This document shows positions 29,576-41,817 of a stretch of DNA of 64,000 nucleotides, one piece after another (the stretch's first letter is position 1; each line of letters begins with the position of its first letter). Under the pieces are notes generated by a model. That model did no database searches. It saw nothing but the letters and a program-made list of their open reading frames with translations, and had not been told where the DNA came from. Location: NCBI RefSeq assembly GCF_030549525.1, contig NZ_CP130831.1, positions 2,133,501-2,197,500 on the forward strand, in the 5' to 3' direction. Source of the DNA: Stenotrophomonas sp. 704A1. Its GTDB lineage: Bacteria; Pseudomonadota; Gammaproteobacteria; Xanthomonadales; Xanthomonadaceae. The translations under genes were made by a program, and so were the position numbers.

Positions 29576-32050
29576 ATGCGTCCAGTGCCGTCCGCTCCCG
29601 CTGTCCCATCGACCTCGCGCCCGCTGCTGCGCGTGACCTGCCTGCTGGCCCTGGCGGCCATGCCGGTGCTGCTGCAGGCCGCGCAGGCCGCGCCGGCCGC
29701 GCTGGAGCGCGAGGTCAATACCTTCATCGGCAGCAAGGACGACGGCAATACCTTCCCGGGGGCGTCGGCACCGTTCGGCCTGATCCAGGTCAGCCCGATC
29801 GGCAGCCACTATTCGGGCTGGCGCTATGACGACGAGAAGATCCGTGGGTTCGGTCATTCGTTCATCTCCGGCGCCGGGTGCTGGGAGCAGGGCGGCCAGG
29901 TGTCGGTACTGCCGGTGACCGGTTCGATCGGCCCGGGCGGCGATTTCGATACCGGCAACGCGAAGACGTTCGACCACAAGGCCTATGCCGCCTCCTATAC
30001 CCATGAGGGCGAGGTCGGCCAGGCGGGCTATTACAAGGTGCGCCTGACCAGCTACGGCGGCATCGACGCCGAGGCCACCGCACGTACCCGCGCGGCGGCC
30101 GAGCGCTACACCTTCAGCCAGCGCAGCGGCGATGGCCACGTGCTGGTCAACGTCGGCCAGGCCAACGAGCGCCATTCGGTGATCGGCAGCGTGGTCGATG
30201 TGGTCGGCGACCGTGTGGTCGAGGGCAAGCTGGTCACCAAGAGCTTCTGCGGCGGCCATCAGTACACCACCTGGTTCCGCATCGAGTTCGACCGTCCGTT
30301 CAAGGCGCACGGCACCTGGGGCGAGGGCGGTGGCCTGCCGGGCGCGCGGCACAGCATGGAAGGCGAGCAGAAGCCGAACGGCGCCTGGCTCAGCTTCGAT
30401 CTGGCCAAGGGGCAGTCGGTGACGGCCGTCAGTGCGATCTCGCATGTGGATGCCGAGGGCGCGCGCAGCAACCTGCGCGCCGAGGGCATGCAGGGGGGCG
30501 CGCTGCTCGGTTTCGACCGCATGCGCACGCTGTCCCAGCAGTCCTGGCGCGAGCAGCTGGGCCGGGTGCGCGTGCAGGGCGGCACCGCCGACGATCGCAC
30601 CGTGTTCTACAGCGCGGTCTATCACGCACTGCTGCAGCCGATGACCGGCAACGACGCCGACGGCCGCTACCGCGGCTATGACGATGGCATCCATCGTGCC
30701 GAGGGCTGGACGTACTACGAGTACTTCTCGCTGTGGGATACCTACCGCGCGCAGAACCAGTGGCTGGCACTGACCCGCCCGGACGTGGCGCGTGACATCG
30801 GCCGCACCCTGCTGGCGATCGACGCGCAGGGGGGCTGGCTGCCGCGCTGGGGCTATGCGAACTTCGAGACCAACATCATGACCGGCGATCCGGTCACGCC
30901 GTTCATGGTCGACCTGTGGCGCTTCGGTGCGCTCAAGGGCCGCGAATCGCAGGCGTGGGATGCGCTGCGCCGCAACGCCTTCGGTACGCCGCCGCTGATC
31001 TCGCGGATGGCCGGCCGCTCCGGCAACCCGACCTATCTGGACAAGGGCTACGTGGTCTACGACCGTGCGTTCCCGTCCAAGGGCATGGATGTCGATCCGC
31101 ACCACGGCGGCTCGGCGACGCTGGAGTACGCGCTGGCCGACTGTGCGCTCTCGCAGATGGCCGATGGCCTCGGCCACGCGCAGGACGCGGCGACGCTGCG
31201 CGAGCGTGGCCGCAACTGGCGCAAGGTCTGGGATCCGCAGGTGCGTGACGCCGAGACCGGCTTCACCGGGTTCCCGCGCCCGCGCACCGAGGACGGCCAG
31301 TGGTACACCCCGGCCGATGGCCACTACAGCCCGCGCTCGCACCACGGCTTCCATGAAGGCACGGCGTGGCAGTACCAGTGGCTGGCGCAGCAGGACGTGC
31401 CGGGCCTGGTCGATGCGATGGACGGCCGCGAACAGGCGGGGCGCCGCCTGGATGCGTTCTTCGCGATGGACGCGCTGCAGGCCGATCCGCTCACCGCCGC
31501 GCGTCGCGAGTGGGTGGTGGGGCCGTACAGCTACTACAACCAGTTCCGCTACAACCCCAACAACGAGCCGGACCTGCACGCGCCGTGGCTGTACACGCTG
31601 ATCGGCCAGCCGTGGAAGACCGCCGCCGTGGTGCGTGCCGCGCAGCAGCTGTTCACCAATGCGCCCAATGGCGTGACCGGCAACGACGACCTCGGCACCA
31701 TGTCGGCCTGGTACCTGTTCAGTGCGATCGGCGTGTACCCGGCGGTGCCGGGCAGCGGCCAGTTCCTGCTGCACACGCCGCGCTTCAGCAAGGTGGAGGT
31801 GGAGCTGGGCAACGGCCGCACCCTGCGCATCGACGCGCCGGGCGCCGATGGCCGCCGCCTGCAGTACGTGCAGGGCGTGCAGGTCGACGGCCAGGCGCAC
31901 GCCCCGGTGTGGCTGGACTGGAACCGCCTGCAGCAGGGCCCGCGCCTGCACTTCGCGCTCGATGCGAAGGCACCGGAGCAGGGCTGGGGTACGGCGGTGA
32001 AGGACCTGCCGGTGTCCTGGTGCGCGGCACCGGGCAGCCAGCTGCGCTGA
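29576..32050 (+). CDS. GH92 family alpha-mannosidase, secreted
   Basis: A calcium-dependent exo-alpha-mannosidase of 824 residues, probably periplasmic. The ATG at 29576 was chosen for its AGGAA ribosome site and for the signal peptide that follows (LLALAAMPVLLQAAQAA). The N-terminal beta-sandwich begins VNTFIGSKDDGNTFPGASAPFGLIQ. The catalytic (alpha/alpha)6 domain has GFHEGTAWQYQW (Glu about 594), NEPDLHAPWLY and NDDLGTMSAWYLFSAIGVYP, all GH92 hallmarks. Families of this type remove alpha-1,2-, 1,3- or 1,6-mannose from N-glycans or mannans; linkage cannot be told from the sequence. It is the first gene of the plus-strand mannoside run. Confidence 0.93.
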   Translation: MRPVPSAPAVPSTSRPLLRVTCLLALAAMPVLLQAAQAAPAALEREVNTFIGSKDDGNTFPGASAPFGLIQVSPIGSHYSGWRYDDEKIRGFGHSFISGAGCWEQGGQVSVLPVTGSIGPGGDFDTGNAKTFDHKAYAASYTHEGEVGQAGYYKVRLTSYGGIDAEATARTRAAAERYTFSQRSGDGHVLVNVGQANERHSVIGSVVDVVGDRVVEGKLVTKSFCGGHQYTTWFRIEFDRPFKAHGTWGEGGGLPGARHSMEGEQKPNGAWLSFDLAKGQSVTAVSAISHVDAEGARSNLRAEGMQGGALLGFDRMRTLSQQSWREQLGRVRVQGGTADDRTVFYSAVYHALLQPMTGNDADGRYRGYDDGIHRAEGWTYYEYFSLWDTYRAQNQWLALTRPDVARDIGRTLLAIDAQGGWLPRWGYANFETNIMTGDPVTPFMVDLWRFGALKGRESQAWDALRRNAFGTPPLISRMAGRSGNPTYLDKGYVVYDRAFPSKGMDVDPHHGGSATLEYALADCALSQMADGLGHAQDAATLRERGRNWRKVWDPQVRDAETGFTGFPRPRTEDGQWYTPADGHYSPRSHHGFHEGTAWQYQWLAQQDVPGLVDAMDGREQAGRRLDAFFAMDALQADPLTAARREWVVGPYSYYNQFRYNPNNEPDLHAPWLYTLIGQPWKTAAVVRAAQQLFTNAPNGVTGNDDLGTMSAWYLFSAIGVYPAVPGSGQFLLHTPRFSKVEVELGNGRTLRIDAPGADGRRLQYVQGVQVDGQAHAPVWLDWNRLQQGPRLHFALDAKAPEQGWGTAVKDLPVSWCAAPGSQLR

Positions 32051-32058
32051 GACGGACT

Positions 32059-32089
32059 GTGCCGTTCGCGGTGACCCAGCGAACGGCAC
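32059..32089 (+). terminator. Strong hairpin between the GH92 and lacI-type genes
   Basis: A perfect 11-bp stem (GTGCCGTTCGC with its complement) around a nine-base loop starts eight bases after the GH92 stop. There is no T tract. It may act as a partial terminator or 3' end stabiliser, so the enzyme gene and the regulator gene are expressed at different levels. Confidence 0.6.
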
Positions 32090-32146
32090 GGCACGACAGG
32101 GCCCTGATCCATTAGGCTTGAGCTTCCAGCGGAGTCCGGGAAGACG

Positions 32147-33196
32147 ATGAACGACAACGGCGACAGTTCCAGCAAGCGTTCCGGCAAGGCGGTGACGGTG
32201 ACCGACATCGCCCGTGCCATCGGCGTTTCGCGCGCGACCGTGTCGCTGGTGCTGCGCGGCAGCCCGCTGGTCAATGTCGATACGCGGGCCCGGGTCGAGG
32301 CCGAACTGCGCCGCCAGCGTTACGTCTACAACCGCGCAGCGGCCAACCTGCGGCGGCGGACCTCGTCCAGCATCGCGCTGGTGATCAACGACCTGTCCAA
32401 CCCGTTCTTCGCCGAATTCGCCTCGGGCGTGGACGAAGCGCTGGGGGGCCGCGGCTATGTAACCTTGCTGGGCAGCACCGGCGAATCGCCGGAACGCCAG
32501 CAGGCGGTGCTGTCGACGCTGATGGAGCACACCCCTGCCGGGCTGATCCTCTCGCCCGCCGAAGGCAGCGATGCGACGCTGCTGCGCCAGGCGCTGGGCG
32601 CCACGGCCAACGTGCTGCTGTTCAACCGCGAACTGGAAGGCGCCGACTGGGACTTCCTGACCCTGGACAACCAGCACGGTGCGTACCTGGCCACCCGCCA
32701 CCTGATTGAACGCGGCCATCGGCAGATCGCCTTCTTCGGCGGTCATGCCGCCTCCAGTTCCTGCCACCAGCGCCGTGCCGGCTTCCAGCAGGCGCTGGCC
32801 GAGGCCGGGCTGTCACTGCCGCCGGGCTGGATGATCGAATCGGCGCCGAACCGGCTGGAGGCCGCCGCGCGCACCGATGAGCTGTTCGTCGATGGCCACC
32901 GCCCGAGCGCGGCGGTCTGCTACAACGACACCGTGGCGCTGGGACTGATGCTGGGGCTGAACTCGCGCGGCATCCGTCCAGGCGGTGATTTCGCCGTTAC
33001 CGGTTTCGATGACATTTCCGAGGCGTCGGTTGCGGTGCCGCCGTTGACCACGCTCACCGCCGATCCGCGTGAGCGTGGCCGGCAAGCGGCCGCGCTGCTG
33101 CTGCAGCGGCTGGACGAACCGGATGCGCCGCCGCGGCGCACGGTCGCGCCCGTGCAGCTGCGCATCCGCGAAAGCAGTGCCGCGCGACCGACCTGA
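32147..33196 (+). CDS. LacI-family transcriptional regulator of the mannoside locus
   Basis: A 349-residue repressor. The N-terminal helix-turn-helix reads VTDIARAIGVSRATVSLVLRGSPLVNVDTRARV (about 17-50). The hinge helix is NRAAANLRRR, and a periplasmic-binding-protein-like effector domain follows (about 67-345; IALVINDLSNPFFAEFASGVDEAL, TGFDDISEASVAVPPLTTL). It is the only LacI member in the window. It sits among the mannoside genes, next to three near-identical CG-centred palindromes. It is probably a repressor released by a mannose-derived sugar or sugar phosphate; the inducer is unknown. Confidence 0.92.
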   Translation: MNDNGDSSSKRSGKAVTVTDIARAIGVSRATVSLVLRGSPLVNVDTRARVEAELRRQRYVYNRAAANLRRRTSSSIALVINDLSNPFFAEFASGVDEALGGRGYVTLLGSTGESPERQQAVLSTLMEHTPAGLILSPAEGSDATLLRQALGATANVLLFNRELEGADWDFLTLDNQHGAYLATRHLIERGHRQIAFFGGHAASSSCHQRRAGFQQALAEAGLSLPPGWMIESAPNRLEAAARTDELFVDGHRPSAAVCYNDTVALGLMLGLNSRGIRPGGDFAVTGFDDISEASVAVPPLTTLTADPRERGRQAAALLLQRLDEPDAPPRRTVAPVQLRIRESSAARPT

Positions 33197-33255
33197 TTCC
33201 TTCCACATACCCTTCCACGCAACAACGACCTTCCGCGCATCGAGGCGCGTACCGC

Positions 33256-34569
33256 ATGCCGATCTCCGCAACGCCCCGTCCCTCGGGTTCTTCGGGCAAC
33301 GCACCTGCCGTCACCAACGGCAAGGCCCTGGCCGTGGTCACCACGATCTTCTTCATGTGGGGCTTCCTGACCTGCCTCAATGACATCCTGATCCCGCATC
33401 TGAAGGCGGTGTTCGAGCTGAACTACGCCAAGGCGATGCTGGTGCAGTTCACCTTCTTCGGCACCTATTTCCTGATGTCGTTGCCAGCGGGCCGGCTGGT
33501 GGCCGCGCTGGGCTACAAGAAGGGCATCGTCGCCGGCCTGGTGATCGCCGGCATCGGTGCGCTGGGCTTCTGGCCCGCCGCCGAGCTGCGCGTCTATGGC
33601 GCCTTCCTCGGCGCGCTGTTCGTGCTGGCCACCGGCATCACCGTGCTGCAGGTCGCTGCCAATCCCTACGTTGCGCTGCTCGGTCCGGAGCAGACCAGCT
33701 CCAGCCGGCTGACCCTGGCACAGGCATTGAACTCGCTGGGCACCGCCATCGCGCCGATCTTCGGCGGCATGCTGATCCTGTCCAACACGGTCAAGAGCGC
33801 CGATGACATCGCCGCGCTGCCGGCCGCCGAACAGCTGGCTTACCGCGCCGCCGAGGCACAGGCAGTGCAGGGCCCGTACGTGGGCCTGGCGGTGGCGCTG
33901 GTGCTGCTGGCGCTGTTCGTGTTCCTGTTCCGCCTGCCGGCATTGAGCGATGCCACCGAACAGGCCGACCAGGGCCATCACCACAGCTACCTGGATGCGC
34001 TGCGCAAGCGCCACCTGCTGCTGGGCGTGCTGGGCATCTTCTTCTATGTGGGTGCCGAAGTGTCGATCGGCAGCTTCCTGGTCAACTACCTGTCGATGCC
34101 CACCATCGGGGGCTTCAGCGAACAGGAAGCCACCCATTACGTGTCGGCCTACTGGACGATGGCGATGATCGGCCGCTTCGCCGGCTCGGCGCTGCTGGCA
34201 CGCTTCTCGCCCAGCCGCCTGCTGGCGATCTTCGCGCTGGTCAACGTGGCGCTGCTGGCCACGACCATGCTGACCTCCGGCAGCATCGCGCTGTATTCGG
34301 TGGTGGCGATCGGCCTGTTCAACTCGATCATGTTCCCGACCATCTTCGCACTGAGCATCGAGCGCCTGGGGCCGCTGACCAACAAGGGTTCGAGCCTGCT
34401 GATCATGGCCATCGTCGGCGGTGCCGTGGTGCCGTACCTGCAGGGCGTGCTGGCCGACCACATCGGCGTGCAGGCCAGCTTCATCCTGCCGCTGCTGTGC
34501 TACGGCTACATCATCTTCTACGGACTGGTCGGCGCACGTACGCCGGCTTCCGCAACGCAGGGAGGCTGA
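33256..34569 (+). CDS. Sugar transporter of the FHS family (major facilitator superfamily)
   Basis: A 437-residue inner-membrane protein with about 12 membrane segments. FFMWGFLTCLNDILIPHLKAVFELNYAKAMLVQFTFFGTYFLMSLPAGRL is the FucP/GluP-type N-terminal signature, and ANPYVALLGP follows. This family imports fucose, glucose, galactose or related hexoses with protons. Given the neighbouring hydrolases, isomerase and kinase, mannose (possibly also fructose) is the likely cargo. It lies 60 bp after the regulator gene and seven bases before the kinase gene, so it is cotranscribed with the kinase. Confidence 0.88.
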   Translation: MPISATPRPSGSSGNAPAVTNGKALAVVTTIFFMWGFLTCLNDILIPHLKAVFELNYAKAMLVQFTFFGTYFLMSLPAGRLVAALGYKKGIVAGLVIAGIGALGFWPAAELRVYGAFLGALFVLATGITVLQVAANPYVALLGPEQTSSSRLTLAQALNSLGTAIAPIFGGMLILSNTVKSADDIAALPAAEQLAYRAAEAQAVQGPYVGLAVALVLLALFVFLFRLPALSDATEQADQGHHHSYLDALRKRHLLLGVLGIFFYVGAEVSIGSFLVNYLSMPTIGGFSEQEATHYVSAYWTMAMIGRFAGSALLARFSPSRLLAIFALVNVALLATTMLTSGSIALYSVVAIGLFNSIMFPTIFALSIERLGPLTNKGSSLLIMAIVGGAVVPYLQGVLADHIGVQASFILPLLCYGYIIFYGLVGARTPASATQGG

Positions 34570-34576
34570 GTCCGGA

Positions 34577-35572
34577 ATGGGTGCCATCGTCTGCTTCGGC
34601 GAAATTTTGATCGATCTACTAGCGCAGCCACCGGCTTCGGCCGATACCCCGCGCGCGTTCCTGCAGTATGCCGGCGGTGCGCCGGCCAACGTGGCGGTGG
34701 CGGCTGCACGGCTGGGCGCGCAGACCCAGTTCGTCGGCATGCTCGGCCGTGACATGTTCGGTGACTTCCTGGCCGACAGCCTGGTCGAGCATGGTGTCGG
34801 CACCGATTACATCGCGCGCACCGATGCGGCCAAGACCGCGCTGGCCTTCGTGGCGCTGGATGCAACGGGCGAGCGCAGCTTCAGCTTCTATCGTCCGCCG
34901 GCGGCCGACCTGCTGTTCCGTGACAGCGACTTCCAGTCCGCCTGTTTCGACAGCACCCAGTGCTTCCATGTCTGCTCCAACAGCCTGACCGAACCGGCCA
35001 TTGCCGAGGCGACCTTTGCCGGCATGGAGCGCGCCCGCGCTGCCGGTGCGGTGGTCAGCCTCGATCTGAATCTGCGCCCGGCCCTGTGGCCGGCGAACGA
35101 GGACCCGACGCCGCGCCTGTGGCAGGCGCTGGAGCGGGCCGACCTGGTCAAGCTGTCGCGCGAGGAGCTGGACTATCTGGCCGCGCCGCTCGGCGATGAC
35201 GGCGAAGTGCGGGTGCTGCGACGCCTGCTGGCCGCGCAGGCGCGCTGGGTGATCGTCACCGATGGTGCGGCCACCTTGCACTGGTACACCCGCGACAACC
35301 ACGGCACGGTCACCAGCTTCCGCGTGGCCACGGTCGACACCACGGCGGCCGGCGATGCCTTCGTCGGTGGCGTGCTGGTCGGCCTGCTGGAGCGCGGCGG
35401 GGCCGGTGCAGGCTTCGCCGCCTTCTGCCAGGACCCGGAGGCGATCACCGCCACGCTGCGCTTCGGCGCCGCGGTCGGTGCGCTGGCGGTTACCCGCAAG
35501 GGCGCGTTCGCCGCGATGCCCTCGCTCGATGAAGTGCAGCAGCTGCTGCAGGCACAGGACATTACCGCATGA
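34577..35572 (+). CDS. PfkB-family carbohydrate kinase, probable fructokinase
   Basis: A 331-residue ribokinase-fold kinase. The N-terminal substrate motif is FLQYAGGAPANVAVAAARLG, and the C-terminal anion hole and catalytic Asp are in VDTTAAGDAFVGGVLVGLL. Its best role is fructose to fructose 6-phosphate, since the next gene makes fructose from mannose. The ATG at 34577 lies seven bases after the transporter stop. Codons 10-15 (ATT TTG ATC GAT CTA CTA) are unusually AT-rich and rare for this genome and contain an operator-like sequence. The stop overlaps the isomerase start (ATGA). Confidence 0.88.
   Translation: MGAIVCFGEILIDLLAQPPASADTPRAFLQYAGGAPANVAVAAARLGAQTQFVGMLGRDMFGDFLADSLVEHGVGTDYIARTDAAKTALAFVALDATGERSFSFYRPPAADLLFRDSDFQSACFDSTQCFHVCSNSLTEPAIAEATFAGMERARAAGAVVSLDLNLRPALWPANEDPTPRLWQALERADLVKLSREELDYLAAPLGDDGEVRVLRRLLAAQARWVIVTDGAATLHWYTRDNHGTVTSFRVATVDTTAAGDAFVGGVLVGLLERGGAGAGFAAFCQDPEAITATLRFGAAVGALAVTRKGAFAAMPSLDEVQQLLQAQDITA
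34606..34619. promoter_or_regulatory. Operator-like sequence inside the fructokinase coding start
   Basis: TTTGATCGATCTAC matches the TTGRATCGATCYAA consensus at 12 of 14 positions. It lies at codons 10-15 and is encoded with rare TTG and CTA CTA codons, which suggests selection on the DNA sequence. It could be a repressor roadblock or auxiliary operator. Confidence 0.4.
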
Positions 35573-36795
35573 GCCCCTCGCCCGATTTCCGTTCGCCCGC
35601 GTTCCTGCGCGCACACATCGCCGACACCCTGGCGTTCTACCACCCGCGCTGCATCGACCCGGATGGTGGCTTCTTCCATTACTTCCGTGATGACGGCAGC
35701 ATCTACGATGCCAGCCATCGCCACCTGGTCAGCAGCACCCGTTTCGTCTTCAACTACGCGATGGCTTACCGCGAGTTCGGCAACGCCGAGTACCGCGACG
35801 CGGTGGAGCACGGCGTGCGCTACCTGCGCGAGGTGCATCGCAACCCGGCCACCGGTGGTTACGCCTGGACCCTGCGCGATGGCAAGGTCGAGGACGACAT
35901 GAACCACTGCTATGGCGTGGCGTTCGTGCTGCTGGCCTACAGCTGCGCACTGAAGGCCGGCGTCGAGCAGGCCCGCGACTGGATGGACGAGACCTGGCAG
36001 CTGCTGGAGGCGCGCTTCTGGGAGCCGCAGCACGGCCTGTACAGGGACGAAGCCGATGGCCAGTGGAACTTCACCGGCTACCGTGGCCAGAACGCCAACA
36101 TGCACATGTGCGAGGCGATGCTGGCCGCGTTCGAGGCCAGCGGCGAGCAGCGCTATGTGGAGCGCGCACTGCAGCTGGCCGACAACATGACCCGCCGCCA
36201 GGCCGCCAAGGCCGGTGGCCTGGTCTGGGAGCACTACGATGAGAACTGGGAGATCGACTGGGACTACAACCTGGACGACCCCAAGCACCTGTTCCGCCCG
36301 TGGGGCTTCCAGCCTGGGCACCAGACCGAATGGGCCAAGCTGCTGCTGATCCTGGATCGCCACGTGCAGGCCGACTGGCTGGTGCCGACCGCGCAACATC
36401 TGTTTGACGTCGCCGTCGCACGCAGCTGGGACGACACCCGCGGTGGCCTGTACTACGGTTTCGCACCGGAATCGCGCCGGCAGCCGGGCATGGACGGCGC
36501 GGCGATCGGCGGCGACAGTTTCGTCTGCGACGACGACAAGTACTTCTGGGTGCAGGCCGAAACGCTGGCCACTGCCGCGCTGATGGCCCAGCGTACCGGC
36601 GATGAGCGCTACTGGCAGTGGTACGAGCGGATCTGGGCGTACGCCTGGGAGCACTTCGTCGACCACCAGTACGGCGCCTGGTTCCGCATCCTCGATGCCG
36701 ACAACCGCAAGTACAGCGATGAGAAGAGTCCGGCCGGCAAGGTGGATTACCACACCATGGGCGCGTGCTACGAAGTGTTGAACGTCGTGCGTTGA
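35569..36795 (+). CDS. AGE-family sugar isomerase, probable D-mannose isomerase
   Basis: A cytosolic (alpha/alpha)6-barrel protein of 408 residues in the N-acylglucosamine 2-epimerase superfamily. Conserved active-site blocks are HRHLVSSTRFVFNYA, GYRGQNANMHMCEAMLAAFE, PWGFQPGHQTEWAKLLLIL and VDYHTMGACYEVL, with the histidines expected for the proton-shuttling pair. Members interconvert mannose and fructose, epimerise N-acylglucosamine, or epimerise cellobiose. The placement between a fructokinase and a beta-mannosidase favours mannose-fructose isomerisation. It is translationally coupled to the kinase. Confidence 0.88.
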   Translation: MSPSPDFRSPAFLRAHIADTLAFYHPRCIDPDGGFFHYFRDDGSIYDASHRHLVSSTRFVFNYAMAYREFGNAEYRDAVEHGVRYLREVHRNPATGGYAWTLRDGKVEDDMNHCYGVAFVLLAYSCALKAGVEQARDWMDETWQLLEARFWEPQHGLYRDEADGQWNFTGYRGQNANMHMCEAMLAAFEASGEQRYVERALQLADNMTRRQAAKAGGLVWEHYDENWEIDWDYNLDDPKHLFRPWGFQPGHQTEWAKLLLILDRHVQADWLVPTAQHLFDVAVARSWDDTRGGLYYGFAPESRRQPGMDGAAIGGDSFVCDDDKYFWVQAETLATAALMAQRTGDERYWQWYERIWAYAWEHFVDHQYGAWFRILDADNRKYSDEKSPAGKVDYHTMGACYEVLNVVR

Positions 36796-36831
36796 TGCGG
36801 GTGTCGCCACACGCATGGTGAATCGGAAACG

Positions 36832-36854
36832 GTAGCGCCGGGCCTCGCCCGGCG
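36832..36854 (+). repeat. SMAG-type palindromic repeat
   Basis: GTAG followed by CGCCGGGC, CTC and GCCCGGCG. It lies between the isomerase and the beta-mannosidase and may lower transcription into the last gene of the run or protect the upstream mRNA. Confidence 0.8.
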
Positions 36855-36873
36855 AACACAACAGGAGCCTCAC

Positions 36874-39492
<2,619 letters not shown>

Positions 39493-39499
39493 GGCCATC

Positions 39500-39561
39500 C
39501 GCCGGGCATGGCCCGGCGCTACCCTTCACCGGATCGCGCCAGCGCCGGGCCATGCCCGGCG
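39500..39561. repeat. Head-to-tail pair of inverted SMAG-type repeats
   Basis: A minus-oriented copy (39500-39523, GTAG read on the minus strand) and a plus-oriented copy lacking GTAG (39541-39561, CGCCGGGCCATGCCCGGCGAG) lie between the convergent ends of the beta-mannosidase and mtnC. The pair could fold as one larger structure and serve as a bidirectional terminator. Confidence 0.8.
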
Positions 39562-39579
39562 AGCGCAGCGGGGCGGCGC

Positions 39580-40275
39580 TTACAGCTGGATCTGCTGGAA
39601 ATTCTCGACGCGCTCGTGGCCGTTGGCGGCCTGGCCGGTCCGCGGCAGCGGGTAGTCGTCCAGGCGGTCGATCAGGCGTGTCTGCAGGCCGGCATCGCGG
39701 GCGGCATCCAGCTCCTCGACCACATCGGACAGGAACAGGATCTCGCCGGCCGGCACGCCGATCGCCTGCACGATGCGGCGGTAGCTGTCGGCCTCGCGCT
39801 TGCCGCCGATTTCGGTATCGAACCAGCCCGACACCAGTGGGCTCAGGTCACCGGCATCACTGAAGCCGAAGAACAGCTTCTGCGCCGGGACCGAGCCGGA
39901 CGAATACACGTACAGCGGCAGGCCCGAGGCATGCCAGCCCTTCAGCACCGGCGCCACTTCCGGGTAGAAGTGCGCGGTGTAGTCGCCACGGCGGTAGCCT
40001 TCGTCCCAGATCAGCCCCTGCAGCGCCTTCAGCGCCGTGTGCTTGCGATCCTGGTCGATCCAGCCCTGCAGGGTCTCGGCCACCAGGCTGTCCTGGCAGG
40101 CGCCACCGATCTCGGCGGCGACCGCATCCAGCCAGCGGCGTACGTCCGGCCGCTGGCCGTGCTCGGCCACGAACGCGGGCAGCGCCTTGCGGGCATAGGG
40201 AAACAGCACGTTCTTGACGAACGAGATGCTGCTGGTGGTGCCTTCGATATCGGTCAGGATGACGCGGGGCTGCAT
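39580..40275 (-). CDS. mtnC: Enolase-phosphatase E1 (methionine salvage)
   Basis: A HAD-superfamily enzyme of 231 residues that enolises and dephosphorylates 2,3-diketo-5-methylthiopentyl-1-phosphate. The N-terminal [23 protein letters not shown] is the family signature, with the DIEG nucleophile region. [20 protein letters not shown] (here [20 protein letters not shown]) and [17 protein letters not shown] blocks follow. It is the last gene of the mtnB-mtnD-mtnC run, three bases after mtnD. Confidence 0.95.
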   Translation of the reverse strand: MQPRVILTDIEGTTSSISFVKNVLFPYARKALPAFVAEHGQRPDVRRWLDAVAAEIGGACQDSLVAETLQGWIDQDRKHTALKALQGLIWDEGYRRGDYTAHFYPEVAPVLKGWHASGLPLYVYSSGSVPAQKLFFGFSDAGDLSPLVSGWFDTEIGGKREADSYRRIVQAIGVPAGEILFLSDVVEELDAARDAGLQTRLIDRLDDYPLPRTGQAANGHERVENFQQIQL

Positions 40276-40278
40276 GGA

Positions 40279-40836
40279 TCAGGACGCCTGGGTGGGTACG
40301 TAACGGGGAAATTTCTGTGCGATGTCGGTGCCGGTGAAGTGACCGACCCAGCCATCCGGCTCGGTGAAGAAGCGGATCGCCACGAAGCTCGGTTCATCAC
40401 CCATGTCGAACCAATGAGTGGTGCCATCGGGTACGGCGATCAGGTCGTCCTTCACGCACTCGATCTCATAGACCTTGTCGCCCACGTGCAGGGTGAACAG
40501 GCCCGAGCCGGCGACGAAGAAACGCACTTCGTCTTCCTTGTGGAAGTGTTCGTCGAGGAACTTCCTGCGCAGCTCGGCACGGTTCGGGTTGTCCGGGGCG
40601 ATCGAGGCCACGTCCACGCTCTTGAAGCCGCGCTCGGCCACCAGGCGGTCGATGTCGGTGCGGTAGGCAGCGAACACTTCCTCCTGGCTGGCGCCCGGCG
40701 CGACCGGCGCGGTGGCCTGCCAGCGCTCGAAGGTGACGCCGATCTTCTGCAGTTCGGCAGCGATGACCACGCCGTCCTGGGTGTCCAGCAACGGCGATTC
40801 GGGGCGGGTGTCGTCGTAGATGCGCAGTCGGCTCAT
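40279..40836 (-). CDS. mtnD: Acireductone dioxygenase
   Basis: A cupin metalloenzyme of 185 residues. With iron it yields the keto acid precursor of methionine plus formate; with nickel it takes the off-pathway CO-forming route. The metal ligands are in [13 protein letters not shown] (two His and one Glu) and in GTTHWFDMG (third His). [13 protein letters not shown] is a typical N-terminus. It lies between mtnB and mtnC. Confidence 0.95.
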   Translation of the reverse strand: MSRLRIYDDTRPESPLLDTQDGVVIAAELQKIGVTFERWQATAPVAPGASQEEVFAAYRTDIDRLVAERGFKSVDVASIAPDNPNRAELRRKFLDEHFHKEDEVRFFVAGSGLFTLHVGDKVYEIECVKDDLIAVPDGTTHWFDMGDEPSFVAIRFFTEPDGWVGHFTGTDIAQKFPRYVPTQAS

Positions 40837-40923
40837 GGCGGCAGCTTGAACGTCTCGGGGGGAAGACAGGGTAGCAGGGTGGGGGCAGGGCGCAGATTCC
40901 AGATGGGAATCTGCGCTGCGGGT

Positions 40924-41565
40924 TCAGCCGCGCAGCTTGCGCAGCTCCAGTTCGCAATGCAGCAGGAACTCGAACGCTTCCAGGTGCCGGCGCGCTTCGG
41001 CCATGTCCCGGCCCCAGGCGTACAGGCCATGGCCATCGATCAGGTAGCCCCACAGGGTCTGCGTGTCGAGCAGCGCATCAACCTGGGCCGACAACACGTT
41101 CATGTCCTGGGTGTTGGCGAACACCGGGATGTCGATGGCCATCTCATGGGTACTGTTGCCGGCAAAGGCCTTCAGCAGTTCGTAGCCCTCGACCCGGATG
41201 TGGCCCTGCGGCGCGTACAGGCGCGAGGCGATGGTCTGCACCGGCGAATGGGTGTGCAGCACGCAGCCGATCTCGGGGAAGCGGCGGTACAGCTGGGTGT
41301 GCAGCAGGGTCTCGGCGGAGGGGCGCAGCGGACGGCCGACGGCCTGGCCGTCGAAGTCCACCACCATGATGTCGTCCTCGATCAGCCGCCCCTTGTCCTT
41401 GCCGGACACGGTGATCGCGGCGTGGTGGTCGTCCAGGCGGTGGGAGAAGTTGCTGCTGGTGGCCGGGGTCCAGCCGGCCTGGGCCAGTTCGCGGACGTTG
41501 TCGATCAGCAGCTGGGCCAGTTCGCTCAGGCGCGCGGTGTCGTAGGGGAAGGTGGGGGCGTTCAT
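40924..41565 (-). CDS. mtnB: Methylthioribulose-1-phosphate dehydratase
   Basis: A class II aldolase-fold zinc enzyme of 213 residues. ATG at 41565 was chosen because [44 protein letters not shown] is the family N-terminus; the longer frame runs through non-coding sequence. Zinc histidines lie in CVLHTHSP and [11 protein letters not shown]. mtnA and the upstream salvage enzymes are not in this window. The 250 bp upstream, shared with a divergent lipoprotein gene, contain one half-site of the LacI-type motif and nothing else I can name. Confidence 0.94.
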   Translation of the reverse strand: MNAPTFPYDTARLSELAQLLIDNVRELAQAGWTPATSSNFSHRLDDHHAAITVSGKDKGRLIEDDIMVVDFDGQAVGRPLRPSAETLLHTQLYRRFPEIGCVLHTHSPVQTIASRLYAPQGHIRVEGYELLKAFAGNSTHEMAIDIPVFANTQDMNVLSAQVDALLDTQTLWGYLIDGHGLYAWGRDMAEARRHLEAFEFLLHCELELRKLRG

Positions 41566-41817
41566 GGGAGCGATTTTACGTGATCCGGCCCATGGCTGGG
41601 CCTGTGGCGTGGCGCTGGGCTGTTGCACCGAACACGAGGCGCGGTTGTGCCCGAAGCTAGTGGACGGGGTTTGGATCGAGTCAGACATAGCGCGAGCTGA
41701 ATGGGGGAAGCTGCGCTCGCGCTGGAAGCGGTTCCGGTCGTGGACAGCCCTCGTGCTGCGAAACACCATCGAAGTGCCGCAGGAGTTCCGGCGAGCGCCA
41801 GGGAAAGGAGTACTTCG

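Noticed and set aside
41671..41684. TTGGATCGAGTCAG between mtnB and the lipoprotein gene as a further LacI-type operator
   Set aside because: Only the left half matches; the right half diverges at several positions. Neither flanking gene is related to sugar use.
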